A DNA stretch of 64,000 bases from Methylopila henanensis (GCF_042681025.1 NZ_JBHUER010000011.1:1-64000), one strand, 5' to 3'; counted from the first letter of the stretch, positions 25,428 to 33,633 are shown. The notes: generated from the sequence alone by a model not told the origin. Made by a program: numbers and translations.

Positions 25428-25733
25428 ATGAAAACTGTCGCAGGTATTATTCCGTTCAAGGCGAAAATTGGTCAGGGAGCCGAGGTTGCGAGGTTGATCG
25501 CCGCGGCCCTGCCGCACGTCGAAGCCGAGAGCGGCACGCCATTGTGGCTCGTTCTGCATTCGAACGCCGATCCGGACACCGTATTTCTCGTCGATCTTTT
25601 CGACAGCGCTGATGCTCGGGAAGCTCATTTGAGTGGGAAGGCCGCCGAACAGATCTTTGCGACAATCCCGCCGTTGCTTGAGATCGAGCCAATGATTCAT
25701 CCCGCAGACCTGATCGCCCGAAAGGGCGGCTGA
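25428..25733 (+). CDS. Antibiotic biosynthesis monooxygenase (ABM)-fold protein
   Basis: A 101-aa YgiN-like ferredoxin-fold protein (AGIIPFKAKIGQGAEVARLIAAALPHVEAESGTPLWLVLHS...TVFLVDLFDSADAREAHLSG). Small cofactor-free monooxygenases, quinol oxidases and heme-degrading enzymes share this fold, so the reaction is open. AAGGA at 25415 fits ATG 25428; a longer frame from 25359 lacks conservation. It lies between the porin and dmoA. Confidence 0.75.
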   Translation: MKTVAGIIPFKAKIGQGAEVARLIAAALPHVEAESGTPLWLVLHSNADPDTVFLVDLFDSADAREAHLSGKAAEQIFATIPPLLEIEPMIHPADLIARKGG

Positions 25734-25775
25734 TCGAGATGCGGGCTTGACAGCACACCGCGCGGCGCGGATGTT

Positions 25776-25795
25776 TGTACCGATCGGTCTATACA
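25776..25795. promoter_or_regulatory. Palindromic operator site 4 (TetR-type) upstream of dmoA
   Basis: TGTACCGATCGGTCTATACA contains the perfect core ACCGATCGGT with TGTA before it and TACA after it. A TTGACA hexamer at 25747-25752 lies just upstream, so the site is well placed for repression of dmoA. Confidence 0.6.
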
Positions 25796-25955
25796 AGGGG
25801 CGTCCGCTCGCTTCGCTGACTCGGTGAGCGCCCCGCATGTGCTGCCTAGCGCACCGGCTTCCGGGCTTCTGAAAGCGCTAAAGCAAAAACATAAGTGTCG
25901 GAAGACGTCACTAGCGCCTCAGCGAGACTGATCAAAAACAAGGGAGGAATATAAA

Positions 25956-27401
25956 ATGGCCAAGCGAATTCTTTTGAGCGCCTTTGACATGACCTGCGTC
26001 GGTCACCAGTCGACCGGCACCTGGCGGCATCCGGCAAGCCGCGCCTGGAACTACAACACAATCGAATACTGGACGGACATGGCGAAGGAGTTGGAGCGCG
26101 GCTGCTTCGACTGCCTGTTCATCGCCGATGTCGTCGGCGTCTACGACGTCTACCGCGGCACCGCGGCGGCTGCGGTTCGCGATGCGGCGCAGGTGCCGGT
26201 GAACGACCCGTTCGGCGCGATTTCCGCAATGGCGGCCGTGACGAGCAATGTCGGTTTCGGCATCACCGCCGCGATCACCTACGAGCCGCCATATCTCTTG
26301 GCTCGGCGTCTTTCGACCCTCGATCATCTGACCAAGGGTCGGATCGCCTGGAACGTCGTGTCGTCCTACCTGAACAGCGCCGCGCTGAATGTCGGCATGG
26401 ACAAGCAGATCTCCCATGACGACCGCTACGACATCGCCGACGAATATATGGAGGTGATCTACAAGCTCTGGGAGGGGTCGTGGGAGGACAGCGCCGTCCA
26501 CCGCAACAAGGACACCGGCGTCTTCACGGACCCGGCCAAGGTCCACCCGATCCGCCACCAGGGCAAGCACTTTAAGGTTCCAGGATTTCACCTCTGCGAG
26601 CCGAGCCCCCAGCGGACGCCGTTCATTTTCCAAGCCGGCGCCTCGGGGCGGGGCAAGCAGTTCGCCGCGGGCAACGCGGAAGGCATGTTCGTTCTCACCA
26701 CAAGCGTCGAGCAGGCCAAGAAGGTCACGAGCGATATCCGAGATCTCGCCGAGAAGCAGGGCCGGAGCCGCGACTCTATCAAGATCTTCACGCTCCTGAC
26801 GGTCATCACCGGCGCAACTGACGAGGCGGCGGAGCGGAAGTACCAAGAGTATCTCTCTTATTCGAGCTCCGAAGGCATGCTCGCCCTCTATGGCGGCTGG
26901 ACCGGAATCGATTTCTCCCAGTACGACCCCGAGCAGCCGCTCGAGGCGATGGACAATGACAGCCTCCGCACGACGCTTGAGTCCCTGACCCACGGGCAGA
27001 GCCACAAGTGGACGGTTCAGGACGTCATCAAGGACCGGACCATCGGCGGTCTGGGACCGGTTCTGGTCGGCGGTCCCGAAAAGGTCGCGGACGAACTCGA
27101 GCGCTGGGTCGACGAAGGCGGCATAGACGGCTTCAACCTCGCTTACGCGATCACGCCCGGCACCACGACGGACTTCATCGACTACGTCGTGCCGGAACTG
27201 CGCCGGCGCGGCCGGGCGCAGTCGTCGTATAAGCCAGGCACGTTCCGCGAAAAGCTGCTCGGCACGCCTAACGGCCGCGTCGAGAAGACCCATCCGGCGG
27301 CGCAATACCAAGGCGCCTACGCCGGCCTCGAAAGCGTCGCGGACAACACGACCTCGTCAAATTTCTCGGACTACGAGCAGACACGCGTCGCCGCCGAGTG
27401 A
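25956..27401 (+). CDS. dmoA: Dimethyl sulfide monooxygenase DmoA
   Basis: A 481-aa LLM-class FMNH2-dependent monooxygenase that converts dimethyl sulfide to methanethiol and formaldehyde. From memory the sequence follows Hyphomicrobium DmoA almost throughout, including LSAFDMTCVGHQSTGTWRHP, ELERGCFDCLFIADVVGVYDVYRG, PFIFQAGASGRGKQFA and GGLGPVLVGGPEKVADELERWVDEGG. It has no flavin reductase beside it, so it probably uses the DmoB-like product encoded at 21512. The 222-bp leader region holds an operator shared with the sfnG operon. Confidence 0.92.
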   Translation: MAKRILLSAFDMTCVGHQSTGTWRHPASRAWNYNTIEYWTDMAKELERGCFDCLFIADVVGVYDVYRGTAAAAVRDAAQVPVNDPFGAISAMAAVTSNVGFGITAAITYEPPYLLARRLSTLDHLTKGRIAWNVVSSYLNSAALNVGMDKQISHDDRYDIADEYMEVIYKLWEGSWEDSAVHRNKDTGVFTDPAKVHPIRHQGKHFKVPGFHLCEPSPQRTPFIFQAGASGRGKQFAAGNAEGMFVLTTSVEQAKKVTSDIRDLAEKQGRSRDSIKIFTLLTVITGATDEAAERKYQEYLSYSSSEGMLALYGGWTGIDFSQYDPEQPLEAMDNDSLRTTLESLTHGQSHKWTVQDVIKDRTIGGLGPVLVGGPEKVADELERWVDEGGIDGFNLAYAITPGTTTDFIDYVVPELRRRGRAQSSYKPGTFREKLLGTPNGRVEKTHPAAQYQGAYAGLESVADNTTSSNFSDYEQTRVAAE

Positions 27402-27620
27402 CGACGGGGCGCTGAACACGGAGCGTCATGGCGGGAGGCGGTCGTCGCGCCGTCTCCGCCCAGCGCTGAACGGCGCCGCGAAATCCACGCCGGGTCTCAG
27501 GCGAAGCGCAACGTCGCGCAAACCACCAAAGCCGAAGCGCCGCCGTCTTGTTGAAGAGGCGGAAGCGTGAGCGACAGAGTCAACCTGGGCCCGATGGGGC
27601 TCACGTTCTGGGAGGCCCGG

Positions 27621-28970
27621 ATGGCCAAAAAATTGAGCTTTTCCCAAAGCGGGCGGCAATCGATGTCCGGCGAAGGCGAGGCGGAGCCTTGCCCCTGCCG
27701 GGAAGGCATGCGTTCCGATGTCGACACGCACCGACGGAAGCTACTGCTGTCGGCGGGCGCTGTTCTGGGCGTCGGAGCCATGACGGTCGCCGCGCGCGCT
27801 GCGGAAAAAGCCCCGCCGGGAGCGGCGTTCCACGAGGTCGCCGAAGATCCTACGAAGGAACTCGGGCGGGCCGTGCTCAGCGACGGCGGATACGGGCTTC
27901 GCTCGCAGTTCGAGACCGAAGTGAAAACGATCTTCCCCAATCCGAGCCCTATCACGTCGTGGAGCTTCACGCCGCTCGCGTCGCAGATAGGCAATCTGAC
28001 GCCGTCCGGTCTTCACTTCGAGCGGCATCATGGCGGCGTGCCGACGATCGATCCGGCAAAGCATGAGTTGATCGTCCATGGCCATGTCGGGGTCGCCAAG
28101 AAGTTCACGATGGCGGACCTCAAGGCCATGCCGTCCGTGACGCGCAAGCATTTCATCGAATGCTCTGGCAATACCCTGACGGAATGGAAGAAACCCACCG
28201 CCAAGAACGTGCAGGTCACGCATGGCCTGCTTTCGACGTCGGAGTGGACTGGGGTGCTCTTCTCAACCCTTGCTCGCGAGGTCGGTCTCAAGCCGGACGC
28301 CCAATGGGTTCTAGGCGAAGGCGCCGACGCCGCCGTCATGACCCGGTCGGTGCCGCTCGAAAAGATGCTGACCGATGGGATGATTGTCTATGGGCAGAAC
28401 GGCGAGGCCATCCGGCCCGAGCAGGGCTACCCGTTGCGTCTCGTGCTGCCGGGCTATGAGGGGAACACCCACATCAAATGGCTTCGCCGTCTTCAGGTCA
28501 GCGACCGCCCGTTCATGACTAAAGAGGAGACCTCGAAATACACTGACCTGATGCCGGACGGTCGCGCGAAGCTGTTCACGCTTCAAATGGCACCGAAGAG
28601 CGTCATCACCTTTCCGTCGGGCGACATGATGCTTCCGCGCCCGGGCGCTTACGAAATCCGCGGCATCGCGTGGTCGGGTCACGGGCGCGTTAAGTCGGTC
28701 GAGGTGTCGGCCGACGGCGGCAGGAGCTGGCGGCCGGCGAACATCGAAAACACGCCGGAGCCGATGTGCACGGTCCGCTTCTCGTGTCCCTGGATCTGGG
28801 ACGGAGCGGGAGCGACCCTTCAGAGCCGCTGCACGGATGAAACAGGAGCGGCGCAGCCGACGCGTGACGAGCTCGTGAAGGTCGTCGGCCTCAATTCAGT
28901 CTACCACTACAACGCGATCCAGAGCTGGGCGGTCGCAAGCGACGGAGGCGTGACCAATGTGCATGCGTAA
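27621..28970 (+). CDS. soxC: SoxC-like sulfite/sulfane dehydrogenase, molybdenum subunit
   Basis: A 449-aa periplasmic sulfite oxidase-family protein. A twin-arginine signal (HRRKLLLSAGAVLGVGAM, near residue 40) precedes the molybdopterin domain with the Mo-ligating Cys in KHFIECSGNTLTEW. The C-terminal dimerisation domain includes YEIRGIAWSGHGRVKSVEVSADGGRSW. GGGAGG at 27610 supports ATG 27621 over an upstream GTG at 27567. It overlaps the cytochrome gene. Here it probably oxidises sulfite formed from the methyl-sulfur compounds. No other sox gene is in the window. Confidence 0.85.
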   Translation: MAKKLSFSQSGRQSMSGEGEAEPCPCREGMRSDVDTHRRKLLLSAGAVLGVGAMTVAARAAEKAPPGAAFHEVAEDPTKELGRAVLSDGGYGLRSQFETEVKTIFPNPSPITSWSFTPLASQIGNLTPSGLHFERHHGGVPTIDPAKHELIVHGHVGVAKKFTMADLKAMPSVTRKHFIECSGNTLTEWKKPTAKNVQVTHGLLSTSEWTGVLFSTLAREVGLKPDAQWVLGEGADAAVMTRSVPLEKMLTDGMIVYGQNGEAIRPEQGYPLRLVLPGYEGNTHIKWLRRLQVSDRPFMTKEETSKYTDLMPDGRAKLFTLQMAPKSVITFPSGDMMLPRPGAYEIRGIAWSGHGRVKSVEVSADGGRSWRPANIENTPEPMCTVRFSCPWIWDGAGATLQSRCTDETGAAQPTRDELVKVVGLNSVYHYNAIQSWAVASDGGVTNVHA

Positions 28971-29520
28971 GCTCATCGCCGCCTCCGCTCTTGTCGCCTG
29001 CGCGTTGTCGAATGCGGCGTTCGCAGCCGACGGCGGCCACGGGACTCCGGTCTCGAACGAGGAGCTGTCGCGGTACTTTGCTATCCAGCCTGACGGCGAA
29101 GGTTTGCCCCTAGGTTCGGGCACCGCAAAGGTTGGAGCCGGTCTCTTCGCCCAAAAATGCGCAATGTGCCATGGCGACAAGCTGCAAGGAGTTCCTGCGA
29201 CGGGCGGTCCGGCCCTGATCGGGGGGCGCGGCAGCCTATCCTCGGAGAAGCCGCTGAAGACTGTAGAAAGCTATTGGCCTTACACTTCGACCTTGTTCGA
29301 CTACGTCTGGCGGGCGATGCCCTTCACCGAGCCCGGTTCGCTTACGCCAGACGAGGTCTACGCGATCAGCGCCTACATCCTTGAGCAGGGAAAGATCATC
29401 GACGACAAGATCGTCCTGGACGCAAAGAGCCTGCCAAAGGTCGTGATGCCCAACGCCAACGGCTTCTATGACGGGCGTGGATCAGATCTTTCAGCCTACT
29501 CTGGCCAAGGCACGAACTAG
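28957..29520 (+). CDS. soxD: SoxD-like c-type cytochrome subunit of the sulfite dehydrogenase
   Basis: A 187-aa secreted protein: signal peptide MRKLIAASALVACALSNAAFAAD, one heme site CAMCH near residue 68 and a probable axial Met in the segment AMPFTEPGSLTPDEVYAISAYIL. It is half the size of the diheme Paracoccus SoxD but has the typical single-heme organisation. It accepts electrons from the SoxC-like subunit, encoded with a 14-base overlap. GGAGG at 28944 fits ATG 28957. Confidence 0.82.
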   Translation: MCMRKLIAASALVACALSNAAFAADGGHGTPVSNEELSRYFAIQPDGEGLPLGSGTAKVGAGLFAQKCAMCHGDKLQGVPATGGPALIGGRGSLSSEKPLKTVESYWPYTSTLFDYVWRAMPFTEPGSLTPDEVYAISAYILEQGKIIDDKIVLDAKSLPKVVMPNANGFYDGRGSDLSAYSGQGTN

Positions 29521-29529
29521 AAGGTTGCT

Positions 29530-29559
29530 GGCGGCTGGCGGGAATAACCGCTGGCCGCC
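29530..29559 (+). terminator. Possible hairpin terminator after soxCD
   Basis: An imperfect GC-rich stem-loop (GGCGGCTGGCGG against CCGCTGGCCGCC around a GAATAA loop) follows the cytochrome stop by about 10 bases. There is no T-run, so a Rho-independent role is uncertain. Confidence 0.35.
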
Positions 29560-29564
29560 CCCCT

Positions 29565-29735
29565 CTAGACGAGCAGCTCGAGGCCGGTGTCGGAAATGGC
29601 ATATTCGACGTGGGGGACGATCTCCTCGAAGTCATGCGGACAACTAAATCATCGCGCTCGAGGTGCTGAAGGGTACGTGTCAGCGTCGGTTGCGTGATCC
29701 CGTGCATGCGTCGACCGATAGCGTAGATGCTTAAG
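29565..29735 (-). pseudogene. Truncated, frameshifted HxlR-family regulator remnant
   Basis: One frame reads RRMHGITQPTLTRTLQHLERDDLVVR, the recognition-helix part of HxlR regulators. A second frame continues with FEEIVPHVEYAISDTGLELLV and a stop, the wing and following helix of the same family. The switch is near 29640. The usual N-terminal 40 residues with the CPV motif are missing, since the fragment abuts the tetR gene. It is a decayed gene, not an active regulator. Confidence 0.6.
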
Positions 29736-30303
29736 CTCGATCATGCGCGAGGCCGCTTTGAATGGCGCGGAGCGTCGCCTCGAACCCGACAGCGCCGATG
29801 AGCATCCGCTCCATCAGTAACGCGCCCTCAAGAGCTCCAACTGTCATTCTCGCAAAGTCCGAGGGATCGACCCGGTCGCGGACCTCGCCACGGGCCACTC
29901 CGTCCGCGATGACTTGCTTGAGCCAATCGACATGCTTAGCGAAAAACGCGGCGACGTTCTTGCGAAGGGTGGCCGGCAGCGTGTCGTTCTCGATCGCAAG
30001 GGCGGCGCAGAGACAGCCAAGGCCCTGCTCAAGCCCGGTCAGATAAAGCCGCCCGTAGGCGTCAACGCGTTCCAGCGCGCTTTCGCTGGCCAAGAGGATC
30101 CGGTCCAGCGCATCGTCGTAGCGACGGTCGTAGGTCTCGACCAAGGCGAGCGCGAGCTTTTCCTTCGTCCGGAAATGATGATGGATGCTGGCCTTCCGGA
30201 TCCCCACGGCCTCCTCGAGATCGGCGTAGCTGAAGCCCGAATAGCCTTTGCTCCGCAAAAGGGTCTCGGCCTGTTCCAGCACCCTCGTCCTCGTGTCCCC
30301 CAC
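29731..30303 (-). CDS. TetR-family transcriptional regulator
   Basis: A 190-aa repressor. The HTH covers about residues 4-50 (TRVLEQAETLLRSKGYSGFSYADLEEAVGIRKASIHHHFRTKEKL), followed by a TetR_C ligand domain containing two Cys (LGCLCAALAIEND). A GTG start at 30303 is preferred because GGGAG lies 6 bases upstream; a TTG at 30342 is the alternative. It is divergent from an AhpD-like gene, and an 18-bp palindrome lies between them. Confidence 0.85.
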   Translation of the reverse strand: MGDTRTRVLEQAETLLRSKGYSGFSYADLEEAVGIRKASIHHHFRTKEKLALALVETYDRRYDDALDRILLASESALERVDAYGRLYLTGLEQGLGCLCAALAIENDTLPATLRKNVAAFFAKHVDWLKQVIADGVARGEVRDRVDPSDFARMTVGALEGALLMERMLIGAVGFEATLRAIQSGLAHDRA

Positions 30304-30362
30304 AAACCGCTCCCGTCCCGACGAGCCCGCCAAAAGTCGCAAACCTTTTGACGAATATCAAT

Positions 30363-30380
30363 CTACCGACTAGTTGATAG
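30363..30380. promoter_or_regulatory. 18-bp near-palindrome between tetR and the AhpD-like gene
   Basis: CTACCGACTAGTTGATAG fits the symmetric pattern CTAYCRACTAGTYGRTAG. It is a typical TetR/AcrR operator shape and sits in the divergent promoter region, so it is probably the autoregulatory operator of the adjacent repressor. Confidence 0.6.
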
Positions 30381-30439
30381 GTATTGGGTGCCGAGGTTTG
30401 ATGCAAGCTGCGTCGACCGTCTTTCCGAGGAGCTTGGAC

Positions 30440-30778
30440 ATGGACTGGAACTCCAACCGCGATCACCTGATGAAGAACGTCGGCAAGCTAGCGGAGCTCT
30501 CGCCCGACACCGTCGAGGGCTATCTAACCGCGTCCGGCGCAGGCAAGAAGACCTCGCACCTGGACGAGAAGACCCGTCAGCTCATCGCACTGGCGGTTGC
30601 CGTCACGACGCGCTGCGACGGGTGCATCTCGGTCCATAGCAACGAGGCCCTGAAGGCTGGAGCGACCCGCGAACAGGTCGGCGAAGCGCTCGGCGTCGCC
30701 GTTGCCCTAAACGCGGGCGCCGCTCTCGTGTACTCGACCCGCGCGCTGGAAGCGTTCGACGTCGCGACCAGCAAATAG
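30440..30778 (+). CDS. Carboxymuconolactone decarboxylase-family (AhpD-like) protein
   Basis: A 112-aa helical protein with the AhpD redox motif TRCDGCISVHSNEALKAGATREQVGEAL (CxxC and His). Small proteins of this group act as alkylhydroperoxidases or thiol-disulfide reductases. GAGGAG at 30427 supports ATG 30440. It is divergent from a TetR repressor, suggesting induction by an electrophile or peroxide. It is a separate paralogue from the one at 9960-10523. Confidence 0.82.
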   Translation: MDWNSNRDHLMKNVGKLAELSPDTVEGYLTASGAGKKTSHLDEKTRQLIALAVAVTTRCDGCISVHSNEALKAGATREQVGEALGVAVALNAGAALVYSTRALEAFDVATSK

Positions 30779-31078
30779 GCGGTTGCTACCGCGCGTGCGA
30801 GGCCAAGCGTCGAGATCCAACGCCCAGCGGAGATCTCGACGCACGGCGCGACTTGACGTCGAAATCGATCCGCGTCCGCTTCTGGTGCCAACCAGCGGTA
30901 GCGGGTTGGCAGAATCCTGCGATCCAATGACACTAGGCTTTCGTCCGCCGGTGAGAGCGGTCCAGCTAGCATGCGGCCAAGATCAGCGCGAGTTAGATCG
31001 ATGTCTGCTGGATGTCGTTGAAGCGGCTGCCGTCCATCCCGACCCCTTAAGCAGTCAGAGCAAGATGACTTCTGTCGA
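30779..31078. other. Intergenic stretch, no gene recognised
   Basis: About 300 bases between the AhpD-like gene and the KfrA-like gene, convergently flanked. Frames on both strands lack conserved motifs. No copy of the tRNA-Ser 3' end is visible here. Confidence 0.4.
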
Positions 31079-31735
31079 TTAGGACGGAGACGCAGGGTGA
31101 AGTAGCTGAGCGGCTGCCGGCATCATCTGCTCGATCCGCAGCAGCGCGGCATTGATCTGGTCTGCTTGCGAGTGCTCGCTCTTCGCTCTTTGCAGTTCAT
31201 CCACCGCGCGCGCGTGACGTTCAGACGTGGCCGCTGCTTCCATGCGAGCAGCTCGTGTTTCGAGCTGCGAATGCTCGAACGCTTCGTCGAGCGACAGCTT
31301 GGCCGCTTTCAAGGCTTCGTGGTCTCGGCGCAGGTCGGTCAGGGTTCTTTCCATCTCCAGACGGCGCGACTGCTCGTACTGCAGCGCCGCTTCGATCTCG
31401 AGCCGCTCCTGCTCGGCCTTTACGAGCTCGTTATCCCTCATTTCGCACAACCGGGTGAGCTGGCTGCATTCGCGTCGCGCGTCGGCCTCCAGCGCGTTGC
31501 GCATAATGACGACGCAGCGATCCCGCGCGGCCTCGAACTCGCTCACTATCGCGGGCGGTGTGGATATCGGCGCCTTGAGCAACGCCAGCACAGTCTTGCG
31601 GTGGTTCAGGATCGTGAGTTTGGAGCCGCCGCCAATGAACTCATGAATGTTCGTGAACGACGGCTCCCGGTCGCAGGCCATCAAGTGTTCAATGGCTGTT
31701 TTGACCTTTTCGAATGTGGCGATCTCTTCAGACAT
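31079..31735 (-). CDS. KfrA-like N-terminal DNA-binding, coiled-coil protein
   Basis: A 218-aa protein. The first 80 or so residues match a KfrA_N-type domain (TFEKVKTAIEHLMACDREPSFTNIHEFIGGGSKLTILNHRKTVLALL). The remainder (about 95-200) is a long Glu/Arg/Leu-rich coiled coil. KfrA proteins are plasmid- or island-borne repressors that bind direct repeats before their own gene, and 18-bp repeats lie 34 bases upstream here. It sits beside the integrase gene on the same strand, which suggests a role in maintaining the element. Confidence 0.75.
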   Translation of the reverse strand: MSEEIATFEKVKTAIEHLMACDREPSFTNIHEFIGGGSKLTILNHRKTVLALLKAPISTPPAIVSEFEAARDRCVVIMRNALEADARRECSQLTRLCEMRDNELVKAEQERLEIEAALQYEQSRRLEMERTLTDLRRDHEALKAAKLSLDEAFEHSQLETRAARMEAAATSERHARAVDELQRAKSEHSQADQINAALLRIEQMMPAAAQLLHPASPS

Positions 31736-31768
31736 GGCTTCTCCGTGGCCGCTAAGGCTGCCTGATCC

Positions 31769-31819
31769 GGTATGGTTCGGTACGGTGGTACGGTTCGGTA
31801 CGGTGGTATGGTTCGGTGC
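31769..31819. repeat. Three tandem 18-bp direct repeats before the KfrA-like gene
   Basis: The unit GGTGGTAYGGTTCGGTRC occurs at 31784-31801 and 31802-31819, with a 15-base partial copy at 31769-31783. The repeats lie between the integrase stop and the KfrA-like start, as expected for a KfrA operator. They also touch the integrase 3' end, which is at 31828. Confidence 0.75.
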
Positions 31820-31827
31820 GGCGCCGC

Positions 31828-33453
31828 CTAGACAACCAGCGCGAGGCTCGGCGTCTTGAGCGGCTGTCGGCTCGCTGCGCCGATCTGGTAGCGGGGCAGT
31901 TTCTCGATCGCGGCCTTTGCGACGCTCGGCCATACATCGCCGTATTTCCGGCCTTCGGTCGTTTCCGCGTGACCCATGATCCGATTGATGACGATCTCTT
32001 CGATGGCCTGGGTCAGGCAAACCGTCTTGAACCGGTGACGCCAGCCATGATTGGGCTGGAGTTCGGAATGGTCGACGCCGAGTTCACGTACCCAGGCGGC
32101 CAGGCGTTCCCCGGTTTTCTTGTGAATCGGGTGCGCGCGCGATCCACCACGCGCGCGTGAAGGATCATAGAAGAGCGGGCCCGTGCCTACGCTCCGAACG
32201 AAAGCGAGGAACCCCTGCTCGATAAGATGGCTATGGATCGGCACGTCCCTAGCGCAAGCGTTCTTAGTTGAGCCCGCTTCCGGCGTGATGTGGATCATCC
32301 AGACGGGATCGACAGTGTGCTCGTCGCTCTGGGCGATGATGTCTTCCGCCCGCAACTGCGTGATCTCGTTGACGCGGGCTCCGGTATAGGCGCAGATCCA
32401 GGGCGTCCAACGTCGCGCGGCGTAGCGGTCAGGCGCCAGACGCCCCTCATCCACCACGCAGTAAGCCGCAGTCAGGATGGTCATGGCCTCGACCAGGCTA
32501 AATCCCTTCTGCGAGCGAGACTGGGGCTTGTGCTTGACGATCACCTTCACGCCAAGCGCAGGATTGGTCGCGAGGCGCTTCTGAACGACAGCCCAGGAGC
32601 AGGCAGCTTTCACCGCGGCCAGATGAACGTCGCGGACGGTGCGCGCCGACAGACCCTCGGCGAGAAGCTTGTCCTTCCAGCTCAGAAGGGAGGCCGTCGT
32701 GATCGCTCCGAAGTCGTCCCGACCGATATGTTCGACCAGCAACTTGCGGATCACCGACTTGAATCGAGCCCGTGACGACGCGGCAAGCTTGGCCTCGTCC
32801 GCGTAAGGCTCGAAGATGGCGTCGAGCGTGCGCTTTGCGGCCGGCGCCTCCCAGGTTGGGAAGCGCTTTTCGTATACGTCCGGACTGAAGTCGCCATCCG
32901 CCCTGCGCTGCAGCCGCGCCTGCGCCGCCTTCATGTGGCTGAACACCGCTGATCCGAGCGCCTGCCGGGACGCAAGGCTGATTGTCAGGCCCCGCTCCTC
33001 GAGGTGACGGCTGATGCGCTGGCTCCAGCGGCGCTGCTGGAACTGCCAGGCGTTCATGCCGGGCCCTAGCGTCGCCAGCGCCCGCGCATCACGTGTCAGG
33101 CCCTCCTGCCAGCGTACGGCTTCGCCCGGGTCGTCCTCGTGTTCCTTTGCGAACCCCAGGTAAATCTCGCCGGCGAGAGCCTCGACCTGACGCCGGGTGA
33201 GGTCGATCGGCTCGAGGCCGGCCGCTTCGGCGCAGGACAGCGCGAAGGCCAGGCTATCCTGTCGCCATTTCTTTTCGAGCTCGGCGAGCACGGCGGGAGC
33301 TTTGGCCTTCGCGACCTCGGGGTCGCGCGTTCCGAGCGAGACCTTGAATTCGGTCTTGCCGTAGATCGCGGCGATTTCGGCAGGGTAGCGCCCCCGCACG
33401 CGATAGATTCCCGTCGTGGGGTGTTTGGTCGGCCGGATCACGTGCAACGCCAT
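31828..33453 (-). CDS. Tyrosine-type recombinase/integrase
   Basis: A 541-aa site-specific recombinase. The catalytic set is visible: Arg in AYTGARVNEITQL, the HxxR box in NHGWRHRFK, a second His in GHAETTEG and the nucleophile Tyr in RKYGDVW. An N-terminal domain of about 200 residues contains the Arm-type region (TGIYRVRGRYPAEIAAIYGKTEFKVSLGTRDPEVAKAKA). ATG 33453 is used; a GTG at 33465 is possible. Its start lies 90 bases from the 3' end of tRNA-Ser, a common attachment site, so it probably integrated the DNA to its left. Confidence 0.9.
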   Translation of the reverse strand: MALHVIRPTKHPTTGIYRVRGRYPAEIAAIYGKTEFKVSLGTRDPEVAKAKAPAVLAELEKKWRQDSLAFALSCAEAAGLEPIDLTRRQVEALAGEIYLGFAKEHEDDPGEAVRWQEGLTRDARALATLGPGMNAWQFQQRRWSQRISRHLEERGLTISLASRQALGSAVFSHMKAAQARLQRRADGDFSPDVYEKRFPTWEAPAAKRTLDAIFEPYADEAKLAASSRARFKSVIRKLLVEHIGRDDFGAITTASLLSWKDKLLAEGLSARTVRDVHLAAVKAACSWAVVQKRLATNPALGVKVIVKHKPQSRSQKGFSLVEAMTILTAAYCVVDEGRLAPDRYAARRWTPWICAYTGARVNEITQLRAEDIIAQSDEHTVDPVWMIHITPEAGSTKNACARDVPIHSHLIEQGFLAFVRSVGTGPLFYDPSRARGGSRAHPIHKKTGERLAAWVRELGVDHSELQPNHGWRHRFKTVCLTQAIEEIVINRIMGHAETTEGRKYGDVWPSVAKAAIEKLPRYQIGAASRQPLKTPSLALVV

Positions 33454-33543
33454 CGTGTGTACCACTCATGTGTACCACACCGGTGTTACGAGACTGTTGA
33501 TTTCTCAGGGACTTGCTCGGAACTCAGCGTTTGTTCCGGGCAG

Positions 33544-33633
<90 letters not shown>

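Noticed and set aside
27402..27620. GTG at 27567 as the soxC start
   Set aside because: The ATG at 27621 has GGGAGG at the right distance, and the extra 18 residues are not expected before a twin-arginine signal.
30577..30972. 131-codon minus-strand frame as a hypothetical gene
   Set aside because: It overlaps the AhpD-like gene in antisense and its unique part has no recognisable features.
29521..31078. Search for a direct repeat of the tRNA-Ser 3' end that would mark the island's left end
   Set aside because: No matching stretch was seen here or elsewhere in the window by eye, so no attachment site is claimed.
31769..31819. Tandem repeats considered as a CRISPR array
   Set aside because: The 18-bp units are contiguous with no spacers and no cas genes are present; they fit a KfrA-type operator.
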